Positions 35,201-42,308 are shown, counted from the first letter of the stretch. The stretch: DNA of 52,870 nt from GCA-2746795 sp964643965 (GCA_964643965.1 CAZXVH010000022.1:1-52870); one strand, 5' to 3'. Translations and numbers: made by a program. Notes: generated by a model from the sequence alone, not told the origin.

Positions 35201-36162
35201 TGGGCGTTGAGTGGTTCGACGGTGAGCAGGGGACGGGTGATGCGTTTGCGCAGCAGCCGGGCGCCCATGGGCGTCACCGTCTTGTCCAGGATGCCCAGCA
35301 GGGAGTTTTGACGGACGCCTGCCAGCGATTCCAGCAGTTCCAGGTTGCGTCGGGTATTGCTGTCCAGCGCCATGTAGCCAGCGGTGGAGTAGGTGGTGAG
35401 TCGCTGAATCTGGCCGATAGCGCCGCGTTGGGTCTCTTGTAAATAGTAGAGAATCGCGCCAGCGGCGCGGGTGGCCAGCGATTTGCCTTCGATGCCAAAG
35501 GCGGTCAGCGCCGATACCTGAAAATGGCGCAGTAAGGTTTGGCGGGCGCTGCCTTCTTCAAAGCGCCAGGCGGGCAGATGGCTGACCGCTTTGGCCTTGT
35601 CGTAGAGGGTGATGTCGTTTTCCGGCACGAGCAGTTCGGCAGGATTGATGCGGGCCAGTTCTTCGGTGAGGGCGCGTTGCCCTTCCAGTTGGGTGACGGC
35701 AAATTCGCCGGTGGTGATGTCGGCGTAGGCCAGGCCATAACGATCATCTTCACGGATAACGGCCGTTAAATAATTATTCCGTCCCGCTTCCAACATGCCC
35801 GGCTCGATGACCGTGCCAGCCGTAAACACACGCACCACCTCGCGGGGCATGAGGCCGTTGACGGTATCACTGCCAATCTGCTCGGCGAGTGCCACTTTGT
35901 ACCCCTTGGCAATCAGCCGCCCGATGTAGCCTTCGGCGGCGTGGTGGGGGACGCCAGCCATGGGGGTGCGTATCCCTTTGCCCTGGGGGCGACTGGTCAG
36001 CACGAGGTCGAGTTCTTGGGCGGCGGTTTGGGCGTCGTCGTCGAAGGTTTCGTAGAAATCGCCCAGGCGGAAGAAGACGATGGCGTCTGGGTGCTGTGCT
36101 TTGATGTCGAGGTACTGCTGGCGGCTGGGTGTGACTTTGCTTGTGCTTTTGGCTCGTGCCAT
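32224..36162 (-). CDS. mutS: DNA mismatch repair protein MutS containing an intein
   Basis: The frame encodes 1312 residues; removing a 437-residue intein leaves 875, the normal MutS size. MutS recognises mismatches and is an ABC-type ATPase. Seen: mismatch-binding domain with FFRLGDFYETF (Phe-x-Glu motif, about 30-40), connector, lever and clamp, then the ATPase with GPNMSGK / STYLRQ (Walker A, broken by the intein), LLILDEIGRGTSTYDG (Walker B) and ATHYHEL. Near residues 380-415 a stretch (QLTVNSEQLTDGAQSPISNL and on) is encoded by intergenic-type repeat words, inserted in frame in the lever region. GGAG precedes the ATG at 36162. Activity depends on splicing. mutL is not nearby. Confidence 0.97.
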   Translation of the reverse strand: MARAKSTSKVTPSRQQYLDIKAQHPDAIVFFRLGDFYETFDDDAQTAAQELDLVLTSRPQGKGIRTPMAGVPHHAAEGYIGRLIAKGYKVALAEQIGSDTVNGLMPREVVRVFTAGTVIEPGMLEAGRNNYLTAVIREDDRYGLAYADITTGEFAVTQLEGQRALTEELARINPAELLVPENDITLYDKAKAVSHLPAWRFEEGSARQTLLRHFQVSALTAFGIEGKSLATRAAGAILYYLQETQRGAIGQIQRLTTYSTAGYMALDSNTRRNLELLESLAGVRQNSLLGILDKTVTPMGARLLRKRITRPLLTVEPLNAQLDQVETFYNDTLLRADIRATLKGLPDLERLTNRVLSGKATPRDLEYIKLALEAVPEISKQLTVNSEQLTDGAQSPISNLHSLISNLDPCPQTSNLINRAIADDAPTNFNKMGVIKPGFSAELDGVMNSSAHARQWVAQLEPRERERTGISSLKVGFNKVFGYYIEVTRANADAVPEDYIRKQTLTNAERYITPELKEYETLILNAEDRILEIERRVFTELTGQVAQHAQRLLATADILAQIDVAAALAEAAANNNYVRPILSNEDGLLIENGRHPVVEQATGAQIGDRFVPNNAQFTSSDRIQIITGPNMSGKCVTADTLIFTDRGLMPIIDLMPPDAGENEFTPIHQPVYGSGGPQLATHFFKGGIAETITIKTRLGYTLTGTVDHRIWVRFADGQENWRRLGDMQLEDVVAIGQQIDMWGTETAVSTPNAIALKNVKRYPLPSQLTPDLAYIMGLLIGDGTMTYKNAINLSTGDAFIAQTFAEIIQRLFNYPVQTKTNGKDFIITSQQIRVFFAELGLGYHRAHEKTVPLSILRAPKEIVRAFLQGLFDADGFVENRYGNVRFSTSSPRMAREVQLLLLNFGLIASLREKKTNRRPNYRISINGADAINFHKLIGFRLPRKAERRELASDLRHPNIGGIPHLTAALKQTQAHIVATPDKTATLKSNKRINSIFYTYFPNGRNISYDKLDELLDYCKQNNVPFPELESVAQTRYFYDYVESIHTGENEVFDLSVTHDHAYIANGLVSHNSTYLRQVALIALMAQIGSYVPAAEAHIGLVDRIFTRIGAHDELHQGRSTFMVEMVEAAEILNHATHRSLLILDEIGRGTSTYDGLAIAWSMVEYLHNHPRLKPRTLFATHYHELVGLADLLPMVANYNVDVAEEGDSVVFLHKIVPGGADQSYGIHVAQLAGLPRDVVNRANEILKELEKHAPTTAVEPSRFTTGQQVALFPESSPILDELSDLDVNTLTPLEAINKLYEWKRRYTQRKKE
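32950..34260 (-). mobile_element. Intein with LAGLIDADG homing endonuclease in MutS
   Basis: This 437-residue in-frame insertion begins with Cys1 (CVTADTLIF, block A) and ends SHN, followed by extein Ser. Block B has TVDH (71-74). The endonuclease domain has two LAGLIDADG helices (IMGLLIGDG about 141-149; LQGLFDADG about 233-241), both with their acidic residue. Blocks F and G read FDLSVTHDHAYIANGLVSHN. All splicing residues (Cys1, block B His, penultimate His, terminal Asn, Ser+1) are present, so splicing and homing both look possible. It sits between Lys and Ser of GPNMSGK-ST, the ATP-binding loop. Two copies of the genome's ACGGCCGT word lie inside it. Confidence 0.95.
34941..35029 (-). 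repeat. Repeat-word insertion within mutS
   Basis: Two intergenic repeat families are fused here: GAGATTGGAGATT words (34941-34984) and AACTGTTCACTGTTCACTG words (about 34992-35022). They are read in frame as part of MutS (QLTVNSEQLT and SPISNLHSLISNLD). The same words occur between genes at 43732-43771 and 28594-28653. Confidence 0.8.
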
Positions 36163-36363
36163 GGGAACTCCAAATAGAAAGGATGAAGGTTGACGGATGA
36201 ATTATGAAGAGGGATTTTAAAGGGGAATGGGAGAGTGTGCAATACAATTAAAAACTCTAAGATTATTCAACAGTAGTTCGGAAGATTATGATTCAGTTTG
36301 TGGTAGAATTTTATACTGTAACAATTTGTAAAGTTAGAAACAAATCTAGCAAAGGGAATTAAA

Positions 36364-37074
36364 ATGGGAGAAGATGCAAAAAAATGTCCATATTGTGCAG
36401 AGACTATAAAATCTGAGGCAATAGTATGCCGTTTTTGTGGACGAGATTTAAAAGATGCAGTTCCAGGAAAAAAGTAAAAAGGGAAAAACCGTTCTCGTAA
36501 TTTTTCTATAGCAATTGTTGTCGGTATTATCCTTACCTGTTGTTCATTAGCTTGGTTTGTGAGTTCGCAAGAAGATGTTGGTACTGTTGAGGATTCATCT
36601 AGTGCAGTCGGAACAAACGTTGAGGAAATTAGTAAGTCTGAGCCAACCAAGACGTCAAAACCGACAAGTCAACCAGAGCCAATCAACACCCTATCACCAA
36701 ATAAAGCACTGAAAAATGATATAGGGGAGCGAATTAGCGGTGAAAATGTGACAGTGGACATCTTGGATAATATTGTATTTGTGACATTTTCCGCTCAAGA
36801 TATGCTGTCCACAAAATGGACTCGTGATGAAATTGGGAGTGATACATTGAGTATTCTCCATATTATCAAGAATAGTTCTGTACCATTTCAGACTGTTTCT
36901 GTTCAAGCGACTTTCCCACTGCAAGATGCATTTGGTAATGTAAAGGAAGGTGTCGTTTTTTCAGGAAGTTATAGTGCAGATACAGTAAATCGGATCAATT
37001 TTGAGGAACTTGTGCAAATTTTTTCAATAACTGATGAACCGGCATTTATTCATCCTGATTTTTTGGGAGATTGA
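36364..37074 (+). pseudogene. Zinc-ribbon membrane protein interrupted by an in-frame stop
   Basis: The frame from ATG 36364 encodes a zinc ribbon (CPYC and CRFC pairs, residues 8-25), then hits TAA at 36475-36477. The same frame continues at once with a basic linker, a membrane segment (FSIAIVVGIILTCCSLAWFV), a Ser/Thr/Pro linker and an outer domain of about 110 residues, ending at TGA 37072-37074. Zinc ribbon plus membrane span plus outer domain is a familiar architecture, so one CAA-to-TAA change may have split it. A GTG at 36559 could express the outer part alone. The region is AT-rich, unlike its neighbours. Readthrough is possible but unproven. Confidence 0.7.
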
Positions 37075-37219
37075 AGTAGGCATTGCTTGTGATTTGGTAA
37101 AGGAGCCAATCATCATGGCCCGTTTCTGCTAGAACGAGGGGGGGACGGAGTTTTGTGTCTGATAAATCAGAAAATGGGAATGGAATTATAACGATGGAAG
37201 CTGGGCTAAGTGTGGCCAT
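37046..37219 (-). pseudogene. Truncated MazF/PemK-type toxin remnant
   Basis: This 57-codon frame starts inside the antitoxin gene (ATG 37219) and reads IVIIPFPFSDLSDTKLRP, PLVLAETGHDDWLL and YQITSN, the first half of a PemK/MazF-family toxin. After ITSN homology stops, and the frame ends within the 3' end of the zinc-ribbon gene on the other strand. The family normally runs about 110 residues, so the C-terminal half with part of the active site is gone. This explains the otherwise orphan antitoxin at 37186-37413. Confidence 0.7.
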
Positions 37220-37413
37220 GCCTTATCCTCTTCTGGGCGCTCCCACTCTTTTGCTAAAGCAGATTCACTCAATAAAGCGAGATTAAAAGCTTCATCTGAT
37301 GGCTCTTCCTCTAGAATGGTGATGATGACTCGCCGCGATTTAGGGAGGTTTATGTTTCCTGGGATTTTTAGCTTTCCGTTTTGGTCTGTCATGCCTTCAA
37401 TTGATTGAAGCAT
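37186..37413 (-). CDS. Antitoxin of a PemK/MazF-type pair, partner broken
   Basis: This is a 75-residue protein with a short N-terminal stretch (GKLKIPGNINLPKSRRVIITILEE) and the ending ALLSESALAKEWERPEEDKAW. I recognise that ending as typical of antitoxins paired with MazF-like toxins. The ATG at 37413 is preceded by AAGGAG. The toxin gene that should follow overlaps its end but is truncated (37046-37219). It may still neutralise or regulate a related toxin elsewhere. Confidence 0.7.
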   Translation of the reverse strand: MLQSIEGMTDQNGKLKIPGNINLPKSRRVIITILEEEPSDEAFNLALLSESALAKEWERPEEDKAWPHLAQLPSL

Positions 37414-37510
37414 CGGGTACGCTCCTTTTTGTTTGATTATACATTATTTGGGAAACGGCCGTTATCTCCTATGCCCATCTCCCTTGATGAGGGGATGGGG
37501 TTTTATTTTG

Positions 37511-37834
37511 CTATTCACTAAACAATTGAGCCAATGTTTCCAAGACTTCTACGCTCGTTTCTTCCTTCAGCTGACCAAGTTTGTGTACTAATCGGGATTT
37601 ATCAATGGTGCGAATTTGATCTAACACAATTTGACCTGGTTTCCCTTGGAATTTACATTCAACTCTTGTGGGATAGCGCCTGCCTTTCGTCGTCATCGGT
37701 GCAATGATTACAGTACGTATGTTTCGATTCATTTCATTTGGAGAGATAATTAAGCAGGGGCGTGTTTTTTGAATCTCACTGCCAATAGTCGGATCAAGAT
37801 TGACCAAAAAAATATCAAAACGTTTGACTACCAT
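37511..37834 (-). CDS. mazF: MazF/PemK family toxin
   Basis: This 107-residue endoribonuclease toxin shows the family core: RFDIFLVNLDPTIGSEIQKTRPCLIISPNEMN, split over beta strands with the conserved RP, TVIIAPMTT, and GQIVLDQIRTIDKSRL near the C-terminus. MazF enzymes cut mRNA at short motifs. ATG 37834 overlaps the mazE stop by 7 bases, so translation is coupled; a GTG at 37840 is an alternative start. Operon order is antitoxin first, as usual. Confidence 0.93.
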   Translation of the reverse strand: MVVKRFDIFLVNLDPTIGSEIQKTRPCLIISPNEMNRNIRTVIIAPMTTKGRRYPTRVECKFQGKPGQIVLDQIRTIDKSRLVHKLGQLKEETSVEVLETLAQLFSE

Positions 37835-38091
37835 TCCCACTCTTCCTCATCCCAAGTGGTAGCATTTATTTCCCCATCAAGTAATTTGTCATCTTCAACA
37901 TCAGCCATTAACTTAAATTGATTATCCCAACCTTCTCGAACCGCCTGGCTGGAACGAATCACAATTCTCCCTTGTTCAACTTCTAGTTCTACATCCTCAC
38001 CCAACTTTGATTGGTCAAGGAGAAGCTTCGGAATGCGTATCCCTTGGGAGTTACCAATTCTAACAATGCGAGCCTTCACAACAGTTGCCAT
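37828..38091 (-). CDS. mazE: MazE-type antitoxin
   Basis: This 87-residue protein has an N-terminal AbrB/MazE swapped-hairpin DNA-binding domain (KARIVRIGNSQGIRIPKLLL, then VELEVEQGRIVIRS) and an acidic C-terminal tail (DEEEWEW) that would bind the toxin. GGAGG precedes the start. A promoter and a palindromic operator lie directly upstream, consistent with autoregulation. Confidence 0.92.
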   Translation of the reverse strand: MATVVKARIVRIGNSQGIRIPKLLLDQSKLGEDVELEVEQGRIVIRSSQAVREGWDNQFKLMADVEDDKLLDGEINATTWDEEEWEW

Positions 38092-38106
38092 ATCAAAACC
38101 TCCAAA

Positions 38107-38146
38107 AATGTACCTACATTGTAATTACTCAAAGCCTTTTGGTCAA
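38107..38146 (-). promoter_or_regulatory. mazEF promoter and palindromic operator
   Basis: The minus strand has TTGACC (complement of 38141-38146), a 17-base spacer and TACAAT (complement of 38118-38123). The palindrome AATGTA-CC-TACATT (38107-38120) overlaps the -10 box, where MazE or MazEF could repress. Confidence 0.7.
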
Positions 38147-38380
38147 GCTATTCTGACAGCTAACCATTTTTAACTTGCACGGCTGCGGGATGAAATCCCA
38201 AAATTGTCAAAAATCAGAATGCTGAAAGTATAAAACTTAGCTTACTATTTCGTAATGATGACAGAGTATAGGAGTTTATAATTTGGGGCAAAAATTGAGG
38301 GGAAGTGGCCGCGTGAATGCGCTAGTTACTTTGTTATTTAGCTGGGGCTATTGCCGATGTGGACTAAACGGCCGTTTTCC

Positions 38381-38671
38381 TCAATGCTTCACCAACTTAA
38401 TTTCTAACTGGCACCCCACTGCCTCCGCGTACTTGCGTAATGTGGCAATGGATGGAGAATGCTTTTTACTGCCGCCACCCGCTTCTAGTCTGGCGATGGC
38501 AGATGTTTTTGTCCCCATGCGGTCAGCTACATCAGCCTGAGTAAGCCCAGCTTCTTTTCTGGCGTTGAGCAATTCGTCAAATAATAAGAACTCCGCTTCA
38601 AGTGCGTCATACTCCTGTTGAAAAGCAGGCTCCTTTTTCCATTCTTTTAGCATGTCATTGTGTGATTTCAT
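38381..38671 (-). CDS. XRE-family HTH protein, HigA-like antitoxin
   Basis: This 96-residue protein has an acidic helical N-terminus (KKEPAFQQEYDALEAEF) and a lambda-Cro-type HTH (TQADVADRMGTKTSAIARLE, about 44-63). This layout is typical of antitoxins in reversed HigBA-type systems, where the toxin gene lies just upstream. No RelE/HigB-like frame is recognisable upstream (38672-38930), so it seems to be an orphan, or its toxin has decayed. A near-palindromic site lies 44 bases upstream. Confidence 0.82.
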   Translation of the reverse strand: MKSHNDMLKEWKKEPAFQQEYDALEAEFLLFDELLNARKEAGLTQADVADRMGTKTSAIARLEAGGGSKKHSPSIATLRKYAEAVGCQLEIKLVKH

Positions 38672-38714
38672 TTTGCACCTCGTAGTTGAGAACGTCCCAA
38701 TTCATGCCAAAACA

Positions 38715-38730
38715 TTAACATATTTGTTAA
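38715..38730 (-). promoter_or_regulatory. Palindrome upstream of the HigA-like gene
   Basis: TTAACA and TGTTAA face each other around four bases. The position, 44 bases before the start of an HTH gene, suits an autoregulatory operator. The DNA around it is AT-rich. Confidence 0.45.
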
Positions 38731-38905
38731 TAAACGGCTAGAATAAATTTTGGGAATGAGAGGGAATGTAATTGGGACAAGGTGGTTGGTATCTTTTAAA
38801 CGGCCGTTTCCCTCCCGCAGAATATCATAATCCAAATCACAACATTGGACTGGCAAGTTTCGGCGAATTGGCCTAGGTCGCATAAGATGTATCGTGTTAC
38901 AATGC

Positions 38906-38919
38906 TTATTGTGCAATAA
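38906..38919 (+). promoter_or_regulatory. Palindromic operator of the RelBE-like pair
   Basis: TTATTG and CAATAA flank two bases, directly after a TACAAT -10 box (38898-38903) and before GAGGTG and ATG 38931. This is the expected place for repression by the antitoxin or its complex. Confidence 0.5.
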
Positions 38920-38930
38920 CGAGGTGAAAT

Positions 38931-39137
38931 ATGCTCAAATTAAAAGAATTACAGGTGCAATACATCACGGATGATGCTGGCGTCAAAAGCGCAGTTATTT
39001 TGCCAATCGCACAGTTTCAAGAGTTGTTGGAAGATTTAGAAGATTTGGCGGTCATGGCTGAACGTCGTGAAGAACCGACAATTTCTCATGAGGAATTGTT
39101 AGCTCGATTAAAACAAGATGGCTTCCTTTCAGATTAA
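38931..39137 (+). CDS. Antitoxin of a RelE/ParE-type pair
   Basis: This 68-residue Phd/RelB-like antitoxin reads VQYITDDAGVKSAVILPIAQFQELLEDLEDL, the usual DNA-binding N-terminal fold (split here by strand and helix). An acidic, flexible C-terminus follows that would wrap the toxin. The toxin gene starts 20 bases before its stop, so translation is coupled. Confidence 0.88.
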   Translation: MLKLKELQVQYITDDAGVKSAVILPIAQFQELLEDLEDLAVMAERREEPTISHEELLARLKQDGFLSD

Positions 39138-39378
39138 GTGGAAACCTTCTGCTGAAAAAGAACTGCGGAAGTTGCCTAACCCCATTATCAAACGCATTAT
39201 TGTGACTGTATCGAAGTTAGCTTCTGAACCACACCCTCCAGGAAGTCGTAAACTGGTTGGTTCAGATCATATATTTCGGGTGCGTGTTGGTGATTATCGT
39301 GTGATTTATGATGTGCAGAACTCAGAATTGATTATTGAAGTTATTCGAGTTGCTCATCGAAAGGATGTGTACAAATAG
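39118..39378 (+). CDS. RelE/ParE-family toxin
   Basis: This is an 86-residue toxin. Features: FQIKWKPSAEKELRKLP at the start, the middle GSRKLVGSDHIFRVRVGDYRVIYDV and the end VIRVAHRKDVYK. The C-terminal H-R-K-D-V-Y motif is characteristic of mRNA-cleaving RelE toxins of this subgroup. It overlaps its antitoxin by 20 bases. A GC-rich terminator follows at 39430. Confidence 0.93.
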   Translation: MASFQIKWKPSAEKELRKLPNPIIKRIIVTVSKLASEPHPPGSRKLVGSDHIFRVRVGDYRVIYDVQNSELIIEVIRVAHRKDVYK

Positions 39379-39429
39379 AAGCAGTTGCGGTGGCAGCAAA
39401 ATTACTTCCGTACAATTGAAGACCATCGG

Positions 39430-39470
39430 GCGGGGATTGGGGATTTGTCCCCAGTCCCCGCTTTGTTTTT
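39430..39470 (+). terminator. Rho-independent terminator after the RelE-type toxin
   Basis: GCGGGGATTGGGG (39430-39442) pairs with CCCCAGTCCCCGC (39449-39461), followed by TTTGTTTTT. Confidence 0.88.
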
Positions 39471-39481
39471 AGGAGAGAGTG

Positions 39482-39619
39482 ATGAGTAAGAGAGAGCGGA
39501 AATTAGATCAGATAATTGGATGTGGGGATTATTTTTCGTGGATGGTGGGGGGGGAAACGGCCGTTATCCCCTCTATCTATCTCCCTTATTTCTTATGGTG
39601 GGTTATAGGGAGAATTTGA
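39482..39619 (+). CDS. Possible small membrane protein
   Basis: This is a 45-codon frame with a strong ribosome site (AGGAG, 39471-39475) before ATG. It has a basic head (MSKRERKLDQIIG) and a hydrophobic tail (IYLPYFLWWVIGRI). It runs through one ACGGCCGT word (read as Thr-Ala-Val). No family is recognised; it could be a real small membrane peptide or a decayed gene. The rest of 39620-39796 holds nothing I can support. Confidence 0.35.
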   Translation: MSKRERKLDQIIGCGDYFSWMVGGETAVIPSIYLPYFLWWVIGRI

Positions 39620-39796
39620 CTCCTTTTCTTATTTTGTCAGGCGTCATATTCTTCAATTTTGAGAAGTGCGCCATCTTTTCCCTTGAAAGAAAAGAGATAA
39701 TAATAAGAGGTAGCGACATTCGTAACCATTTAGACGAACTCGCTGCACGTTACCTTATGTGGCTATTGTTGTTTCAAGGTGATTGATAAGAAGCTT

Positions 39797-40738
39797 TTAA
39801 TGCCTGCTCTGCCACCATAAATTCGGCAGCATCCGTAACTTGCCCCAGGTAGTGACGTGAGCGCGGTAGTTAAACACGTCATAATCATTGGCTTCGATGC
39901 TATCCAAAATACCACGATACAACCCAGCAGCAGCGGCAATGGCAAAACGGCCGTCTTTGTGTAACATCTGTATGCCCATCCACGATTCTTCATACAATTG
40001 GCGGGTACGTTCGATTTGGTAGCGCATGAACTCGCGCCATTTGTCTGTGACCTCACCAGCCGCAATATCATCCTCAGTCAGACCAAAAGCGTCTAATTCT
40101 TCCTGGGGCAGATAAAGGCGACCCCGCTGCCAATCTTCGCCCACATCGCGCAAAATGTTGGTCATTTGCAGCGCCAGGCCCAGTTTAATGGCATACGGAA
40201 TGGCTTCTGGGTCGGAGAAGCCGATGATGTGCATACTCATCAGCCCCACGGTCGAGGCCACGCTATAGCTATAAGTTGCTAAATCAGTGAAGGTTTCGTA
40301 CCGGTCTTGATCTAAATCGCGGGAGACGCCTTCGACAAGTTGTTCGGCATAACGCGCCGGAATCTGATACCGCTGCCGCGCATCGGCCCAGGCTAAAGCT
40401 GGTAAATCATCTGGCGGCGGGGTGTTGGAAAAGGCGTGGCGTTGCCACTGGGTCAGGTTGGCCGCTACATTTCCTTCTGGATTGTCCACAATATCATCGG
40501 TGATACGGCAGAAAGCGTACAACGCCCTCACCGCCTGCCGCTTTTCCTCTGGCAGTAGACTGGATGCTATATAAAAGGAACGGCTATGTTCTGCTGTGAT
40601 TTCCTGGCAGTAAGCGTAGGCGTCTTTGAGTAGTTTTTCTTCGGCGACGGGTTCTGGGGAAACGGCCGTTCCCATCTGCCATGCCTCTCCTGCTAACGAC
40701 AACAAATGACCTTCCCAAGTTCTTGTTTGTGCAACCAT
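39797..40738 (-). CDS. crtB: Phytoene synthase
   Basis: This 313-residue trans-prenyl synthase condenses two GGPP to phytoene, the first committed carotenoid step. Aspartate-rich motifs: RITDDIVDNP (first DxxxD) and LRDVGEDWQRGR (second). RSFYIASSLLPEEKR and TVGLMSMHIIGF are typical. The start at 40738 has GAGGAAAAGG upstream. It is transcribed away from the carH-like gene from its own promoter. Squalene synthase is the alternative, but the neighbouring crtI and lycopene cyclase favour CrtB. No GGPP synthase gene lies in the window. Confidence 0.93.
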   Translation of the reverse strand: MVAQTRTWEGHLLSLAGEAWQMGTAVSPEPVAEEKLLKDAYAYCQEITAEHSRSFYIASSLLPEEKRQAVRALYAFCRITDDIVDNPEGNVAANLTQWQRHAFSNTPPPDDLPALAWADARQRYQIPARYAEQLVEGVSRDLDQDRYETFTDLATYSYSVASTVGLMSMHIIGFSDPEAIPYAIKLGLALQMTNILRDVGEDWQRGRLYLPQEELDAFGLTEDDIAAGEVTDKWREFMRYQIERTRQLYEESWMGIQMLHKDGRFAIAAAAGLYRGILDSIEANDYDVFNYRAHVTTWGKLRMLPNLWWQSRH

Positions 40739-40803
40739 AACCTTTTCCTCTTGCTTTCCAGATATGTTGGGTCTAGATGAATAGAATTTCCTGACTTGAT
40801 AAA

Positions 40804-40832
40804 AGTTTATCAAGATGAAATGGTTTTGTCAA
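40804..40832 (-). promoter_or_regulatory. crtB promoter
   Basis: On the minus strand, TTGACA (complement of 40827-40832), a 17-base spacer and TAAACT (complement of 40804-40809). It faces the + strand promoter of the carH-like gene 18 bases away. Confidence 0.7.
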
Positions 40833-40850
40833 GTATTTCTGTGCAATATA

Positions 40851-40879
40851 TTGACAATATCGAGAGGACATGGTATGCT
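40851..40879 (+). promoter_or_regulatory. Promoter of the carH-like operon
   Basis: TTGACA (40851-40856), a 17-base spacer and TATGCT (40874-40879). Together with the crtB promoter it makes mirrored -35 boxes within a near-inverted repeat (TTGTCAAGTAT and ATATTGACAA), a likely site for the carH-like regulator to block both directions. Confidence 0.7.
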
Positions 40880-40970
40880 CTCATCACTATTCTGAATTGG
40901 AAGCCACTGCAAAACATAAGGTAAGGTGGTAAAAGTTCAACCTGTCAATACAAAATTAAGAGGCACGACT

Positions 40971-42302
40971 ATGACGCCAAACAGGGCGCCAACCTATAAT
41001 TTAAAAGTCGTAGTCCAGGAAACAAACATCAAGCCAGACACACTCAGAGCTTGGGAGCGACGCTATGGATTACCGGAGCCGGAAAGAACGCAAGGAAGAC
41101 ATCGGCTCTATTCTGACTACGACATCGCCATTATTAAATGGTTGATGATGCGTCAAGAAGAAGGGCTAAGCATTAGTCGAGCGGTGAAACTTTGGCGAAG
41201 TTTAGAAAACGCTGGGGAAAATCCATTCAATAAATTAATGACCTATCCCCCAACAATTCAACCAACACATGTTAATGCTTTGTCAGGTTCTACTGTAGAA
41301 GATTTAAGGAAAGCCTGGGTGGATGCTTGCTTACAATATAATGAAGCGGATGCAGACGCCGTATTAACCCAAGCATTTGTCCTTTATCCAGCCAAAATGG
41401 TGGTTTTGGAGCTACTGCAGAAAGGGCTGGTCCACATCGGCGAACTTTGGTATCAAAACAAGGTGACGGTACAGCAAGAACATTTTGCCTCTGCTTTGGC
41501 TATGCGCCGTCTCAATACGCTGGTTTTCGCTGCTCCAACCCCCACGCGCCCGGGCAAAATCATAGTAGCCTGCCCTGCCCATGAGCATCATGTATTTGCG
41601 CCACTGTTTCTCACGTTGATGCTGCGCTACCAGGGATGGGAAACGATTTATCTGGGCGCCAACGTCCCTCGCGACTATATGGAGAACAGCATTGCCACCG
41701 CCAAACCAGACCTGATTGTGATGACAGCACAGCAGTTGCACACGGCCGCCTCACTTTATGAAGTGGCTGAGTTCTTGCAGTTGGAGCGCGTTATGTTGGC
41801 GTATGGCGGCCGCATTTTTAATCAGGCGCCCGCCCTGCAAGAACGCATCGCCGGTCACTTTTTAGGGCAGCGCTTGCCAACGGCCGTTTCTCAAGTTGAG
41901 ATATTGTTGACAAAACGGCCGTCAGCTGCCCCCATCACACCAGTCAGCCAAACTTACCGCGATGCCCTGCGCCATTTCCGCCAACACCGGGCAGAATTGG
42001 AAGCAAGCGTATGGCACAGTTTGCAAGATGCCGCCATCTCCTACGAAGAATTAACCAACGCCAATATGCACCTGGCCCGCGACATCAGCGCTGCCCTCAC
42101 CCTGGGTAACATTTCCCTTCTTAATGCAGAAATCTTATGGACTGAAAAATTATTATGCAATTACCACATGCCCGCCGATCATCTCACCCATTACCTCACC
42201 GCCTACAAACAAGCGGCTCATACCATCCTGGATCAGGAAAGCGCCCCCATTTTGCAATGGCTGGAGAGCAGCGTTACAAAAAAAGTGGAAAATAAGGATT
42301 AA
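40971..42302 (+). CDS. carH: MerR-type B12-binding photoreceptor/regulator (CarH/LitR-like)
   Basis: This is a 443-residue regulator. The N-terminal MerR HTH (about 9-78) contains TNIKPDTLRAWERRYGLPEP. A four-helix cap follows (ELLQKGLVHIGELWYQNKVTVQQEHFAS, split here) with the W and EH residues known to shield the cobalamin. The Rossmann-type B12 domain has ACPAHEHHVF, whose histidine aligns with the lower-ligand His of CarH. In characterised CarH, adenosylcobalamin in the dark builds a DNA-bound tetramer that light dismantles. A C-terminal extension of about 130 residues is unusual; CarH is about 290 residues. The setting, divergent from crtB and 6 bases before phr, supports light control of carotenoids. 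Confidence 0.9.
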   Translation: MTPNRAPTYNLKVVVQETNIKPDTLRAWERRYGLPEPERTQGRHRLYSDYDIAIIKWLMMRQEEGLSISRAVKLWRSLENAGENPFNKLMTYPPTIQPTHVNALSGSTVEDLRKAWVDACLQYNEADADAVLTQAFVLYPAKMVVLELLQKGLVHIGELWYQNKVTVQQEHFASALAMRRLNTLVFAAPTPTRPGKIIVACPAHEHHVFAPLFLTLMLRYQGWETIYLGANVPRDYMENSIATAKPDLIVMTAQQLHTAASLYEVAEFLQLERVMLAYGGRIFNQAPALQERIAGHFLGQRLPTAVSQVEILLTKRPSAAPITPVSQTYRDALRHFRQHRAELEASVWHSLQDAAISYEELTNANMHLARDISAALTLGNISLLNAEILWTEKLLCNYHMPADHLTHYLTAYKQAAHTILDQESAPILQWLESSVTKKVENKD

Positions 42303-42308
42303 ATTCTT

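Noticed and set aside
32224..36162. MutS considered as a fusion with an unrelated nuclease domain
   Set aside because: The extra domain has intein splice blocks at both ends and the flanks rejoin to a perfect Walker A motif.
38668..38916. Open frame upstream of the HigA-like gene considered as its missing toxin
   Set aside because: The translation shows no RelE/HigB features and the stretch contains a promoter-like palindrome and an ACGGCCGT word.
39520..39786. Open frame of 88 codons after the RelE-type toxin
   Set aside because: Weak start, no family, and overlap in another frame with a better-initiated small frame at 39482. The end reaches crtB's tail.
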